Positions 52,860 to 61,929 of a DNA stretch of 64,000 nucleotides are shown here, in pieces. Under the pieces are notes generated by a model. It had not been told where the DNA came from and ran no database searches. It saw only the letters and a program-made list of their open reading frames with translations. The translations under genes were made by a program, and so were the position numbers. Every line of letters begins with the position of its first letter. Position 1 is the stretch's first letter. Source of the DNA: Bradyrhizobium sp. SZCCT0231 (GTDB lineage: Bacteria > Pseudomonadota > Alphaproteobacteria > Rhizobiales > Xanthobacteraceae); the NCBI RefSeq assembly GCF_018130245.1, contig NZ_JAFCKP010000001.1, positions 558,001-622,000 of the forward strand, written 5' to 3'.

Positions 52860-55115
52860 ATGGGCCAGATGCAGACCCTTTCCCGTCGGGCTTTCGTTTT
52901 CGGCTCTGCCGCCGTCGCCGGGGGCATCGCTTTCGGTGCCTATAGTCGGGCCGAAGCGGCCGCGCCGGGCGACGATGGCAATCCGCTGGCCGCCGGCCTC
53001 GGCCCGAATTCGGTGACCTTCAATCCCTGGGTCGAGATCAGCCCGGACAAGATCACGCTGATCGCGCAGCACGCCGACATCGGCCAGGGCGTCGGCTCGG
53101 TGCAGCCGATCATGATCGCCGAGGAGATGGACCTCGATCCCGGCCAGTTCGAAGTCCGCTTCGCTGATCCCAGCCCGGCCTATTTCAACACAGGCTTCGC
53201 CGACGAGTTCGCGCCGTTCGTGGCCGCGGACCAAAGCCCGGCTGCGGAGGAAGCGCGCGCGGCCACGCTCGAATGGTTGCGCAAGTCCGGCCTGCAAATG
53301 ACGGGTGGATCGAGCACGATTCCGGACACCTACCAAAAGCTGCGTGTGGCCGGCGCGGTCGCGCGCGAGACGCTCAAGGCCGCCGCGGCCAAGCGTTCGG
53401 GCATCGCAATGGCCGACCTTCGCACGCAATCAGGCCATGTGATCCTGCCCAACGGAACCAAGATCGCCTATGTCGCACTCGCGGCGGAGGCGTCGAAAAT
53501 TCCGCCGGTGCTCGATGCGCAGCCGCGCGACCCGTCCAAATGGCGCATGCTCGGCAAGCCGATGATGCGGCTCGACGTCCGCGCGAAGGTGATGGGCGAG
53601 CTGAAGTTCGGCATCGACCTGAAAACGGACGGCATGCTCTATGCCTCCGTCAAGCTGAATCCCAACAAGGGGCAGCCGCTGAAATCATACGATGCCAGCA
53701 AGGCGCAGTCGATGCCGGGGGTCAGGAAGATCCTCGAGATCAAGAACGGCGTCGCGGTGATCGCCACGAACAGCTGGTACGCGATGAAGGCGGTCGACGC
53801 CATCGCATGCGAGTGGGCGCCCTCGGCCTACCCCGCCGAGCAGGCCGACCATTGGAAGGTGCTGGAATCCTCGTTCAAGCCTGAGTTCCTCGGCAAGGAG
53901 TGGCGGAAAATCGGCGACGTCGACGCCGGCCTGAAGACGGGCAAGCTCGTCGAAGCCGAATATCGCGCGCCATACGTGGCGCATCAGCCGCTCGAGCCGC
54001 TGAACGGGATCGGCCTCGTCACCGACAAGGGCATGGAAATCTGGGTCGGCCATCAGAGCCCTCGCTTCGTGCAATGGGTCGCGGCGACCGCGATCGGCCT
54101 CAAGCCGGAACAGGTCACCTTCCACAATCAGTGGACCGGCGGAAGCTTTGGCCATCGTCTCGAATACGAGAACGTCCGCGTTCTCGCCGAGATCGCCAAT
54201 CAGATGAAGGGCACACCGATCAAGCTGGTGTTCTCGCGCGAGGAGGATTTCCTCCAGGACATTCCGCGGCAGATTGCGATCGCCCGGCACCGCGGCAGCG
54301 TCGACAGGAGCAAAATTGTCGCCGCCGATCTGCAACTGGCCTCGACGACGCCGCTCAAGGGGTTGCTCGAGCGTTCGGGCACGCCATCGAAGGATCCCGA
54401 CGGGCAATTGGCTGCAGGGCTTTGGAACGTCTACTACGACATCCCCAATTTCCGGGCCACGAGCTACGAGGCGCAAGGGTTGTCGCCGAGCACGACGTGG
54501 CGCTCGGTCGGCGCCTCGACATCAGGCTTCTTCACCGAAAGCTTCATCGACGAATTGATCCATGCGGCGGGCCTCGATCCGATGCAGGCGCGCATCGCGA
54601 TGTGCACCGTGCCGCATTATCGCAAGGTGCTGGAGACCGTCGCTGAGATGTCGGACTGGAAGGGACCGCTCGGCAACGGCCGGGGCCGGGGCGTCGCTTT
54701 CGTCGAGTCCTTCGGAACACCGACCGCCGAAGTCGTCGAGGTGACGGCGACGGACCGGGGCATCAGGATCGACAAGGTCTGGGTCGCGGTCGACGTCGGC
54801 AAGGTCGTCGATCCCGTCAATTTCGAGAATCAAGTCCAGGGCGGCGTCGTCTGGGGCCTCGGCCACGCCATCAATTGCGAGCTCACTTACGCAAACGGCG
54901 CGGTGCAGCAGACCAACTACAACCACCACGAAGCCATGAGGATCTACCAATGCCCGGTCATCGAGGTTCGCGGGCTGGAGAACGATCCGAAGGTGAGGGG
55001 CGTCGGCGAGCCGCCGGTTCCTCCGGCCGCGCCTGCGCTTGCGAACGCGATCTTCGCGGCGACCGGGAAGCGTATCCGCGAAATGCCCTTCAACAAGTTC
55101 ATCGATTTCGTGTGA
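52860..55115 (+). CDS. Mo-binding large subunit of a molybdenum hydroxylase (IorB-like), Tat-exported
   Basis: The 751-residue subunit has a Tat signal with twin arginine (TLSRRAFVFGSAAVAGG), then the molybdopterin cytosine dinucleotide-binding domains. HADIGQGVGSVQPIMIAEEM, NQWTGGSFGHRLEYENVRVL and the late GVGEPPVPPAAPALANAI, holding the catalytic Glu of the family, are seen. It resembles isoquinoline 1-oxidoreductase beta and periplasmic aldehyde dehydrogenases. The substrate cannot be told. Together with the small subunit and the cytochrome it would form a periplasmic complex. No XdhC-like chaperone gene is adjacent. Confidence 0.9.
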   Translation: MGQMQTLSRRAFVFGSAAVAGGIAFGAYSRAEAAAPGDDGNPLAAGLGPNSVTFNPWVEISPDKITLIAQHADIGQGVGSVQPIMIAEEMDLDPGQFEVRFADPSPAYFNTGFADEFAPFVAADQSPAAEEARAATLEWLRKSGLQMTGGSSTIPDTYQKLRVAGAVARETLKAAAAKRSGIAMADLRTQSGHVILPNGTKIAYVALAAEASKIPPVLDAQPRDPSKWRMLGKPMMRLDVRAKVMGELKFGIDLKTDGMLYASVKLNPNKGQPLKSYDASKAQSMPGVRKILEIKNGVAVIATNSWYAMKAVDAIACEWAPSAYPAEQADHWKVLESSFKPEFLGKEWRKIGDVDAGLKTGKLVEAEYRAPYVAHQPLEPLNGIGLVTDKGMEIWVGHQSPRFVQWVAATAIGLKPEQVTFHNQWTGGSFGHRLEYENVRVLAEIANQMKGTPIKLVFSREEDFLQDIPRQIAIARHRGSVDRSKIVAADLQLASTTPLKGLLERSGTPSKDPDGQLAAGLWNVYYDIPNFRATSYEAQGLSPSTTWRSVGASTSGFFTESFIDELIHAAGLDPMQARIAMCTVPHYRKVLETVAEMSDWKGPLGNGRGRGVAFVESFGTPTAEVVEVTATDRGIRIDKVWVAVDVGKVVDPVNFENQVQGGVVWGLGHAINCELTYANGAVQQTNYNHHEAMRIYQCPVIEVRGLENDPKVRGVGEPPVPPAAPALANAIFAATGKRIREMPFNKFIDFV

Positions 55116-55123
55116 GGCAGGCC

Positions 55124-55768
55124 GTGAAGAGATCTCTGATTGCGCTCGTCCTCGCAGGCTCGGCAATGGCCGCTCTCACCGGGATCGTCGTGGCCAAGGA
55201 CGAGGCCGCCAAGGATACCTTCAAGGACGTGCTGCCGCCCGGCAGTGTCAGCCGCGCCGAGGGGCTGGAGGCGTGGAAGCGGATTGAGGCCGTCGTGACC
55301 CATCCACGGTGTGCCAACTGCCATGTCGATGCCAAGGCCATACCGATCTGGACGCCGGCCGGCGAAACCAAGCCCCGCCCGCATGGCATGAACATCCACG
55401 GCGGCGAGAGCCGCATCGGAGCGGAAGCGATCCCTTGCTCGACCTGCCACATGACCTCGACCCAGGCAAACGAGCCGGCACCGTCGCCGCCGCGCGCCGG
55501 CATCGACTGGCAACTCGCGCCGGTGGCTTTCATCTGGTTCGGCAAGAGCGGCGCGGAGATCTGCGCACAGTTGAAGGATCCCAAGCGCAACGGCGGCCGC
55601 GACGCCGCCGGTCTCGTCGAGCATTTGCGGCACGATGCATCCTTGAACGGCTTCATCCCGCGGGGCTGGGCGCCCGGAGCAGGCCGCTCGACGCCGCCGG
55701 GCACCTTCGAGGATCACGTCAAGGACATGGCGATGTGGGGAGCGGCCGGGCAACCCTGTCCGAACTGA
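55124..55768 (+). CDS. Di-heme c-type cytochrome subunit
   Basis: The 214-residue protein has a signal peptide (KRSLIALVLAGSAMAALTGI) and two heme-attachment motifs, CANCH near residue 63 and CSTCH near residue 107. It presumably takes electrons from the molybdenum hydroxylase in the periplasm and hands them to the respiratory chain. The GTG at 55124 has GAGG seven bases upstream; a GTG at 55112 that overlaps the large-subunit stop is the alternative. Its shape (short cytochrome domain, proline- and histidine-containing) is typical of IorAB-linked cytochromes. Confidence 0.85.
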   Translation: MKRSLIALVLAGSAMAALTGIVVAKDEAAKDTFKDVLPPGSVSRAEGLEAWKRIEAVVTHPRCANCHVDAKAIPIWTPAGETKPRPHGMNIHGGESRIGAEAIPCSTCHMTSTQANEPAPSPPRAGIDWQLAPVAFIWFGKSGAEICAQLKDPKRNGGRDAAGLVEHLRHDASLNGFIPRGWAPGAGRSTPPGTFEDHVKDMAMWGAAGQPCPN

Positions 55769-55792
55769 TGCGTTCGCTGGCCGACAAATCTC

Positions 55793-56182
55793 CTATTTGC
55801 AGTTCTGGCAGATCATCAGCTTTCGTTTCAACGCCTCATCTTCCCGATCGAGGTCATTTGCATCCGGATTGGACCTGGCGTCCTTTGCGGTGCGCAATCT
55901 CACAGGCGGCCTCACCTGGCTCGAGGCGCCATTGTCATCGACGGTGCCGACGCTGAAGCCGTCGTAGTCGGCGGCCGGATTCGGCGGAGCTCTATCCGTC
56001 GGCACCCGTGCGAGCTCTGCTCTGGGCTTGGAATTCTTGGCACTCGGGCGTGGCGGCGATGCATCGGGCGGAGCAAGCGAAACCGGCGGCGCGGCCGAAG
56101 TCTGGCCTCTCGCGCTGTCGTGCGACCAGGCGCCGACAAACATGAGGCTGAGAGCCAGGAGCATCACGCTTCTCATCCGCAT
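55793..56182 (-). CDS. Exported proline-rich hypothetical protein
   Basis: The 129-residue product has a signal peptide (RMRSVMLLALSLMFVGAWSH) and a low-complexity mature part rich in Pro, Ala, Asp and Arg, with a C-terminal CQNCK. The end could bind metal or form a disulfide (inference). No family is recognised. It is convergent with the cytochrome gene and 190 bases from the RTX gene. Codon use is ordinary, so a real gene is likely but not certain. Confidence 0.6.
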   Translation of the reverse strand: MRMRSVMLLALSLMFVGAWSHDSARGQTSAAPPVSLAPPDASPPRPSAKNSKPRAELARVPTDRAPPNPAADYDGFSVGTVDDNGASSQVRPPVRLRTAKDARSNPDANDLDREDEALKRKLMICQNCK

Positions 56183-56274
56183 CCTCTTGGCAGCTTTGGT
56201 TCAACGATTGATCGCATGGCGCGCCGAACCACGACGTGGTGCAGAGTATCAGGACTCCCATGGCCGTCAAAGCG

Positions 56275-56312
56275 TCGTAGCCCGGATGGAGCGCCGCTCC
56301 ACCCGGGCTACG
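56275..56312. repeat. Short hairpin of the GTAGCCCGG repeat family
   Basis: Arms GTAGCCCGGATGGAGCG and CGCTCCACCCGGGCTAC are complementary with a single mismatch and an almost absent loop. The same family, in a longer interrupted form, is at 9704-9808. It lies between the exported hypothetical gene and the RTX gene, where it may act as a terminator. Confidence 0.8.
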
Positions 56313-56372
56313 ATCGGTTGCCTTGCCCGGCAGGCAGAACGCGCCAACATCAGGCGAGGCGCGACCGTCGGC

Positions 56373-59126
56373 TCAGACCAGCGTGCCCGCGTGGAAGCTC
56401 GCATGGGCGAGCAACGACTGGATCACGATGTTGTTGCCGGGCCCTCCGTCCAGTACGTCGATGCCGCCGCCGCCGATCAGGACATCATCGCCGAGCCCGC
56501 CGAGCAGCGTGTCGTTGCCCGCGCTGCCGATGAGCACGTCGTCGCCGGCGCCGCCGTCGAAAACGAGGTGCGGCCCGCCGGGACCGACGCCTGACGCTTC
56601 GATCACGTCGTCGCCGCCGAGACCGTCGATGGTGATCGTGTCGTTGAAGTCGAAGTTTTCGATCACGACCTGGCTTGCCAGACCGTCGATCACCAGCGCG
56701 CCATTGCTGCTCAGCGAAAGCGTGATGACGTCGTCTCCGCCGGTGCCGTTGATCACGATGTTGTCGGCCGCGCCGTCGCCGCCCGCGTTGCCGGGGACGC
56801 CGGCGAGATCGATCTTGACTTCAGTCACGTCGGTGCCGCTCATGTCGCCGACATTGATATTGTCGGCGCCGCCGCGGGCATTGAACGCGATCGTCTCGAC
56901 GCCGTCCATGTCCATGGTAATGGAGGCGACGTCTCGCGTCAGCTCGGCACGCCCGCCGTTCGCGAAGATGTTGATGGTTTCGGCGATGTTGGCGCCGTTG
57001 AACAGCAGGGTGTCGGTGCCGCCCTGACCCTCGACCGTGTCATTGTCGTCGCCGGGATTCCAGACGAACGTGTCGTTGCCCGCGCCCATCAGCGCGACGT
57101 CGTTGCCATCGCCGCCGTTGATCAGGTCATCGCCCTGGCTGCCGCGGATGGTGTCGTTGCCAAGGCCGCCATTGATCGTCAGCTGCAGCACTCCGGCAGC
57201 GAGCCCGCTGGCGTCGATGACGTCGTCGCCGCCGAGGCCGTTGAGCGTCAGCTGATCGGTTGCGTCCATGAAGCTCAGCTTGGTGATCGCAGGCAGGCCG
57301 AACACCGTCACGCCGCCGGCATTGCCGGAGACACCGAATATGCCGGCTCCCTGAGTGGCATCGACCGAAACTGTATCCACGGCGCCGTCGGGCGTTCCGG
57401 CCGAGCCGCCGAGGTCGATGTTCACCTGCGTCACGTCGGTCCCGGTCAGATCCCCCACCGCGATATGGTCGGCACCGCCCAGCGCATGGACCTCGACGTG
57501 CTCGACGCCGTGCAGATCCATCGTGATGTTTGCGACGTCGCGTGTGAGCAGGGCGTGATCGCCGTTCGCCACAATGGCGATATTCTCCGCAATGTTGGCG
57601 CCGAAGAACCGCAGCGTGTCGACGCCGGCGCCGCCCTCGATGGTGTCGCTGTCGTCGCCCGGATTCCACTGGAACAGGTCGCGGCCGGCGCCGAGCTGCA
57701 CGAGGTCGTCGCCGCGGCCGCCGACGACGGAATCATTGCCGTCGCCGCCGATCAGCGTGTCGTTGCCGACGCTGCCGAGGATCGTATCGTTGCCGGCGCC
57801 GCCGTCGATCGTGAGGTGCACGGCCCCGGCGGCGAGCACGGCCGCCGAGATCGTGTCGTTGCCGCCGAGGCCTTCGATGACGAGCGCATCGTTGGCGCCT
57901 TCTGCGTTGGTGATGGCGAGAGCGGTGGGCAACCCCGCGACCGAAACCGACGTGCCCGAGCCGGACACCTGGATCGTATCGGCGCTGCATGTGCCCTCGA
58001 GCGTCACGGTATCCGCGGCACCGTCGCCGGTCCCGGCCGAGCCGAGACTGACATTGACCTGCTTGACGTCGGTTGCAGCCAGGTTGTTGACGACGATGTT
58101 GTCGCTGCCGCCCTGCGCGTCGATCGTGATGGTCTCGATGCCGTTCAGGTCCATGGTGATGTTGCCGATATCGCGGGTCAGCAGCGCGCGTCCACCATTG
58201 GCAGCGGAAAGGGTGAGGTGCTCACCGATGTTGGAGCCGTTGAACAGCAGGGTGTCGGCTCCGGCCTGTCCGTCCACCTTGTCGCTGCCGTCGCCGGGGT
58301 CCCACTGGAAGATATCGTTGCCGGCGCCCAGTAGGGCGGTGTCGTTGCCCTGGTTGCCGTCGATGAAATCGTCGCCCTCGCCGCCCAGCAGGCGGTCTGC
58401 GCCATTGCCGCCACGGATCGTGTCGTTGCCGGCCCCGCCGTCGATCGTCAGCTTGATGAGCGCGGCGAGATTGCCGGTCGCGGTGATGATGTCGTCGCCA
58501 CCGTTGGCATTGACCACGAGGTCTTCGGTGGTGCCGATGTCCAGCGAGAACGGTGCCGGGTCGGTGCGGTCGAAGCGCACGCGCGTGCCGTTGGCGGTGA
58601 TGGTGAAGGTCTCGCTGCCGTTGCCGCCGTTGACCTCGGCGGTATCGATGCCTTCGCCGCCTTCCATCAGGTCGCTGTCGTCGCCGGGATTCCAGATCAT
58701 GCGGTCGTTGCCGGCTTCGCCGAACATCTGATCGGCGCCGTCGCCGCCGATCAGCACGTCGTTGCCGGCGCCACCGAACAGCAGGTCATTGCCGCCCTTG
58801 CCGAGCAGCGTGTCATTGCCGGACTGGCCGAACAGCATGTCGCCGCCGGACCCGCCGGTCAGCGTATCGTTGCCGGCGCCGCCGAACAAGCTCGCAGCAG
58901 GCATCGCGCCGTTGCTCTCGTCGATGGTGATGATGTCGTTGCCGTCCAGGCCGAAGGCCTGGATCAATTTGGTGTTGGCGACCGTCGCGGGTCCGCCCTT
59001 GATTGCGACGGCGCCGCCGTTGACGACGATCGTTCCGGCCGCATTGCGGCCCAACGCGATCGCGTTGTTCAGGCCGTTGCCAAACACGGTGAGAATTCCG
59101 GCGGAAAAATTTGCTGTGACAGCCAT
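56373..59126 (-). CDS. RTX-type calcium-binding repeat protein
   Basis: The 917-residue acidic protein starts MAVTANFSAGILTVFGNGLN and is filled with nonapeptide repeats of the GGxGxDxLx type (for example FGGAGNDTLTGGSGGDMLFG). The Ca2+-binding arrays alternate with beta-rich blocks. A supermodule of about 205 residues, each with WNPGDDSD, LTRDVANITMDL and GTDVxQVNIDL, occurs three times, plus a shortened first copy. The Trp of WNPGD is at 145, 275, 487 and 689. No signal peptide is present; RTX proteins leave by type I secretion, but no ABC, adaptor or TolC gene is nearby. A frame extension to 59519 is not coding-like. Confidence 0.88.
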   Translation of the reverse strand: MAVTANFSAGILTVFGNGLNNAIALGRNAAGTIVVNGGAVAIKGGPATVANTKLIQAFGLDGNDIITIDESNGAMPAASLFGGAGNDTLTGGSGGDMLFGQSGNDTLLGKGGNDLLFGGAGNDVLIGGDGADQMFGEAGNDRMIWNPGDDSDLMEGGEGIDTAEVNGGNGSETFTITANGTRVRFDRTDPAPFSLDIGTTEDLVVNANGGDDIITATGNLAALIKLTIDGGAGNDTIRGGNGADRLLGGEGDDFIDGNQGNDTALLGAGNDIFQWDPGDGSDKVDGQAGADTLLFNGSNIGEHLTLSAANGGRALLTRDIGNITMDLNGIETITIDAQGGSDNIVVNNLAATDVKQVNVSLGSAGTGDGAADTVTLEGTCSADTIQVSGSGTSVSVAGLPTALAITNAEGANDALVIEGLGGNDTISAAVLAAGAVHLTIDGGAGNDTILGSVGNDTLIGGDGNDSVVGGRGDDLVQLGAGRDLFQWNPGDDSDTIEGGAGVDTLRFFGANIAENIAIVANGDHALLTRDVANITMDLHGVEHVEVHALGGADHIAVGDLTGTDVTQVNIDLGGSAGTPDGAVDTVSVDATQGAGIFGVSGNAGGVTVFGLPAITKLSFMDATDQLTLNGLGGDDVIDASGLAAGVLQLTINGGLGNDTIRGSQGDDLINGGDGNDVALMGAGNDTFVWNPGDDNDTVEGQGGTDTLLFNGANIAETINIFANGGRAELTRDVASITMDMDGVETIAFNARGGADNINVGDMSGTDVTEVKIDLAGVPGNAGGDGAADNIVINGTGGDDVITLSLSSNGALVIDGLASQVVIENFDFNDTITIDGLGGDDVIEASGVGPGGPHLVFDGGAGDDVLIGSAGNDTLLGGLGDDVLIGGGGIDVLDGGPGNNIVIQSLLAHASFHAGTLV

Positions 59127-59570
59127 ATGCGCTTCTCGCTTGCGTGATCGTCGAAACAGGCCGTGCGGCGGTATCGCGACGCTTTTCGCGATGCCGAGGC
59201 GAACGGCGAACGACCTCGTCTGTAGGCCGAAAAGCCACTGCTGGCTTGGCGGATATCTTCCGACGGGGTCCTGTTTTTCTTGAGAGCAGCTTGATTTTCG
59301 GGAGCGCGCGCCTCGTCCTAAAGCGGGCGTCTCGAAGGATGGCCGCAGGGAGGCGATCTCAAATGCGATAGTCCTGGGCGAAACGGAGAGCCGAAAGGAC
59401 CTTGTCCAAAGCTGGGTGCGAGTGGGGTCGGTCTCGGAAGAGCTCACGATCCCACCTACAATCCATTGTGTTGCCCGACGGGCAGAATACGCCAGCGCTG
59501 GGTCGAGAGCTGTCCGCAAAAATATTCGAATTTACAGAAATTCGGTTTTGACGTACAAGCCGACGCATCC

Positions 59571-60110
59571 CGCCCGCCACAAGGGGCGTTTCGCGATCGT
59601 CACGGGACGCGGGCCGGGATGCGGTGGCCGCGACGGCGTCGGCGCGCGATGGTGGCTGCAGGGCGGGGAAACCCGTGAGCGGCGACGGGCGCGATACGAC
59701 ACGGCGCTGACAGCGTCTTCGTATGGTCTCGACGGTGAGCGCACGCCAGCCGGTGAGAACCCAGCGAAGATGTGCGCGGACGGAGAAGTCGTGTGGTCCT
59801 GACGCCCGGGGTCTGTGCGTCAAGTCATGTGGTGATGCTCACGGCCCAACCGGGCACGCACATCAGCCATCTGCATGGCGACGGGGGCAATAGTGCATCG
59901 CTCCCCGGGGAGAGCACGAAGGACACCGTTAAAACCATCCGCGCAGGGAAGGCCGGGATGCCGGCATCACCTGTCGTCCACCCCGTGCGCGTTCTCATCG
60001 CACACGGGACTTCGGGTGCCTGCCGGTGCCCGGCCTTCCTTGCGCCCTTTGCTTTTGAGAGGGCGGAAGAAGACAGCAAAGCTCGGGCGAAACAAGCCGC
60101 GAGGATAAGC
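59571..60110. repeat. Long structured dispersed element
   Basis: The element has a large inverted pair: GCGCAGGGAAGGCCGGG (59943 onwards) and GGCCTTCCTTGCGCC (about 60030-60045), enclosing a second pair GTGCG/CGCAC near 59985-60005. I recall near-identical sequences in many Bradyrhizobium and Rhodopseudomonas genomes, with a conserved 5' part that includes GTGTGGTCCTGACGCC. Only one copy is in the window. Its nature (structured RNA, decayed mobile element or repeat) is unknown. Confidence 0.5.
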
Positions 60111-60137
60111 AGCTATGTCTATCGCTGAACAGCGATC

Positions 60138-60296
60138 TCGTGCCCCGGACGCAGCGCAGCGCCCCCGGCGATGCGAAGCGTCGTCCGGTGCGGTGCGCTG
60201 CAGAGCCGGGGCCCACGCATCAGCGGAATGTGCAGTCTTTTGGGTCCCGGCTCTGCGCAGCAGCGTAGGAACGCTGCAGCGCGTCCGGGACACGAG
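60138..60296 (-). repeat. GC-rich repeat unit, copy B, with adjoining palindrome
   Basis: Positions 60138-60214 are nearly the reverse complement of 18182-18255, differing by a 5-base insertion and a couple of substitutions. The adjoining part (60242-60296, starting GGGTCCCGGCTCTGCGCAG and ending GCGTCCGGGACACGAG) is a related palindromic unit. It lies just downstream of the metallo-beta-lactamase gene stop and could end its transcript. Confidence 0.85.
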
Positions 60297-60333
60297 AGAC
60301 GCGGGCCATGGCCGCGCCTCGTCTGACATCCCT

Positions 60334-61929
60334 CTACCCATTCTCCTCCAGCGCCCGGCGCAGCCTTCGGATGATGACGCCGCGGGCGCGGTCGTCGGCG
60401 GCGGCTGCGACACGATCATTGATGTCGAGCACGAGCTCGGACATCTCGTTGTGCCAGTCGAGACGGGTCACGGCCTCCGGCGCGAGTCGCCGGCGACGAT
60501 CCGCCTCGAGCACGCGCGGTTCGGGTGCGGCGAGCTCATAGATATCGTCCAGTATCGGCTGGTAGATCTTGGCCGCGGGAATGATGCGTTCTGCCACGCG
60601 CTCGGCCAGCCCGGCGACCGCCCCTTCCTCGCCGTGGACCAGGAACAGGCCGCGGGCGATGGGACGGCGCGCCGCGATCCAGCTGGCCATGCCGGCGCCG
60701 TCGGCATGGCCCGAATATTCGTCGATCATGCGGATGCGGGCCGCGACCTTGATCTCGTCGCCCTGGATCCGCACGGCCTTGGCCCCGTCCTGGAGGAAGC
60801 GGCCGAGCGTGCCGTTGGCCTGGAAGCCGGCGAGAAGCACGGTCGCGCGCTCGTTCCACAGCCAGCGCTTCAAGTGATGGCGGATGCGGCCGGCGTCGCA
60901 CATGCCGCTCGCGGCGATGATGATGTGGAAGCCGGACAGACGCATGATCGCCTTGCTCTCGTCCGCGGTCTCCGTGAATTTGAGATGCGGCGAGTTGAGC
61001 AGGCGCGTAGCGTCGACGGATGGGTCGAGGCTCTCGGCATGCCGGCGGAACACTTCGGTCGCGCGGATCGCGAGCGGCGAATCCAGGAAGATCGGGGCCG
61101 TCGGAATCTCGCCGTGCTCCATGAGGTCGACGAGGTCGACGATCAGCTCCTGGGTGCGTTCGACCGCGAAGGCGGGCAGCAGCAGCGCGCCGCCGGCCGC
61201 CGCGGCATCGCGTACCTCGGCCGCGAGGTGCTTGCGGCGGAGCGCTGGTGTCGTGGCCTCGCGCAGCCGGTCGCCATAGGTCGATTCCGAGATGACGTAG
61301 TCGAAATCGGTCGGCGCTTCGGGATCGGGTTGGAGCAGCTTGGCTTCCGGCCCGACGTCGCCAGAGAGCAGCACGCGCAGTGGACGCCTCGAACCTTGCT
61401 CGGCGATTTCGAGCTCGATCGAGGCGGAGCCGAGCAAATGGCCGGCGTTCCAGTAGCGCGCGCGGACGCCGGGGATCACGTCGGCCCAGCGTTCATAGTC
61501 GACGGCGCGAAACGATTGCAGCGATGCGATCGCATCGGCCTGCGTGTAGATCGGCTGCACCTCCTTGCGCCCGCGCGACGCGTTACGCCGGTTGAGCTGG
61601 GCGACTTCGGACTCCTGGATGTTGCCGGCGTCGGGCAGCATGTAGGAGCAGAGGTCGATCGTGCCGCGCGTCGCCAGGATCGGTCCTTCGAATCCCGCGC
61701 GCACGAGTTTCGGCAACAGACCGCTGTGATCGATATGAGCATGCGTGAGCAGCACGGCATCGATATCGGCAGGGCGAAACGGAAAGGCGCCGTAGTTGAG
61801 CTCCTTCAGTGTCTTCTGGCCCTGGAACAGGCCGCAATCGACCAGGAAGCGCCCGGATGCGGTCTGGAACAGATAGCTCGAGCCGGTCACGGTGCGGGCG
61901 GCACCGCAAAATCGAACGGTGATGCTCAT
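60334..61929 (-). CDS. MBL-fold RNA-specificity nuclease (CPSF/Ysh1-like)
   Basis: The 531-residue protein has the metallo-beta-lactamase motif HAHIDHSGLLP near residue 62, a second metal site in WNAGHLLGSASIELE and LLSGDVG, and the Beta-CASP/RNA-specificity part with IIAASGMCDAGRIRHHLKRW and EYSGHADGAGMASWI. This is the layout of archaeal and bacterial RNA-processing nucleases of the CPSF73 type. It is the last gene of the operon, with its ATG overlapping the PRPP synthetase stop by four bases. RNA is the likely substrate; cleavage has not been shown for this subgroup as far as I know. Confidence 0.87.
   Translation of the reverse strand: MSITVRFCGAARTVTGSSYLFQTASGRFLVDCGLFQGQKTLKELNYGAFPFRPADIDAVLLTHAHIDHSGLLPKLVRAGFEGPILATRGTIDLCSYMLPDAGNIQESEVAQLNRRNASRGRKEVQPIYTQADAIASLQSFRAVDYERWADVIPGVRARYWNAGHLLGSASIELEIAEQGSRRPLRVLLSGDVGPEAKLLQPDPEAPTDFDYVISESTYGDRLREATTPALRRKHLAAEVRDAAAAGGALLLPAFAVERTQELIVDLVDLMEHGEIPTAPIFLDSPLAIRATEVFRRHAESLDPSVDATRLLNSPHLKFTETADESKAIMRLSGFHIIIAASGMCDAGRIRHHLKRWLWNERATVLLAGFQANGTLGRFLQDGAKAVRIQGDEIKVAARIRMIDEYSGHADGAGMASWIAARRPIARGLFLVHGEEGAVAGLAERVAERIIPAAKIYQPILDDIYELAAPEPRVLEADRRRRLAPEAVTRLDWHNEMSELVLDINDRVAAAADDRARGVIIRRLRRALEENG

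Larger units (their letters stand above)
59127..60333. other. 1.2-kb non-coding stretch with structured repeats
   Basis: No convincing gene is seen between the RTX gene and the metallo-beta-lactamase gene. Frames here have unusual compositions (Arg, Gly, Pro) and no known motifs. Roughly 59127-59560 is AT-richer and may hold the RTX promoter; 59571-60110 carries a long repeat-like element; 60138-60300 is a GC-rich palindromic repeat. Confidence 0.7.

Noticed and set aside
59416-59802. 128-residue plus-strand frame in the RTX-nuclease gap
   Set aside because: Composition changes abruptly at about 59571 where the repeat-like element begins; no motif or ribosome site supports a gene.
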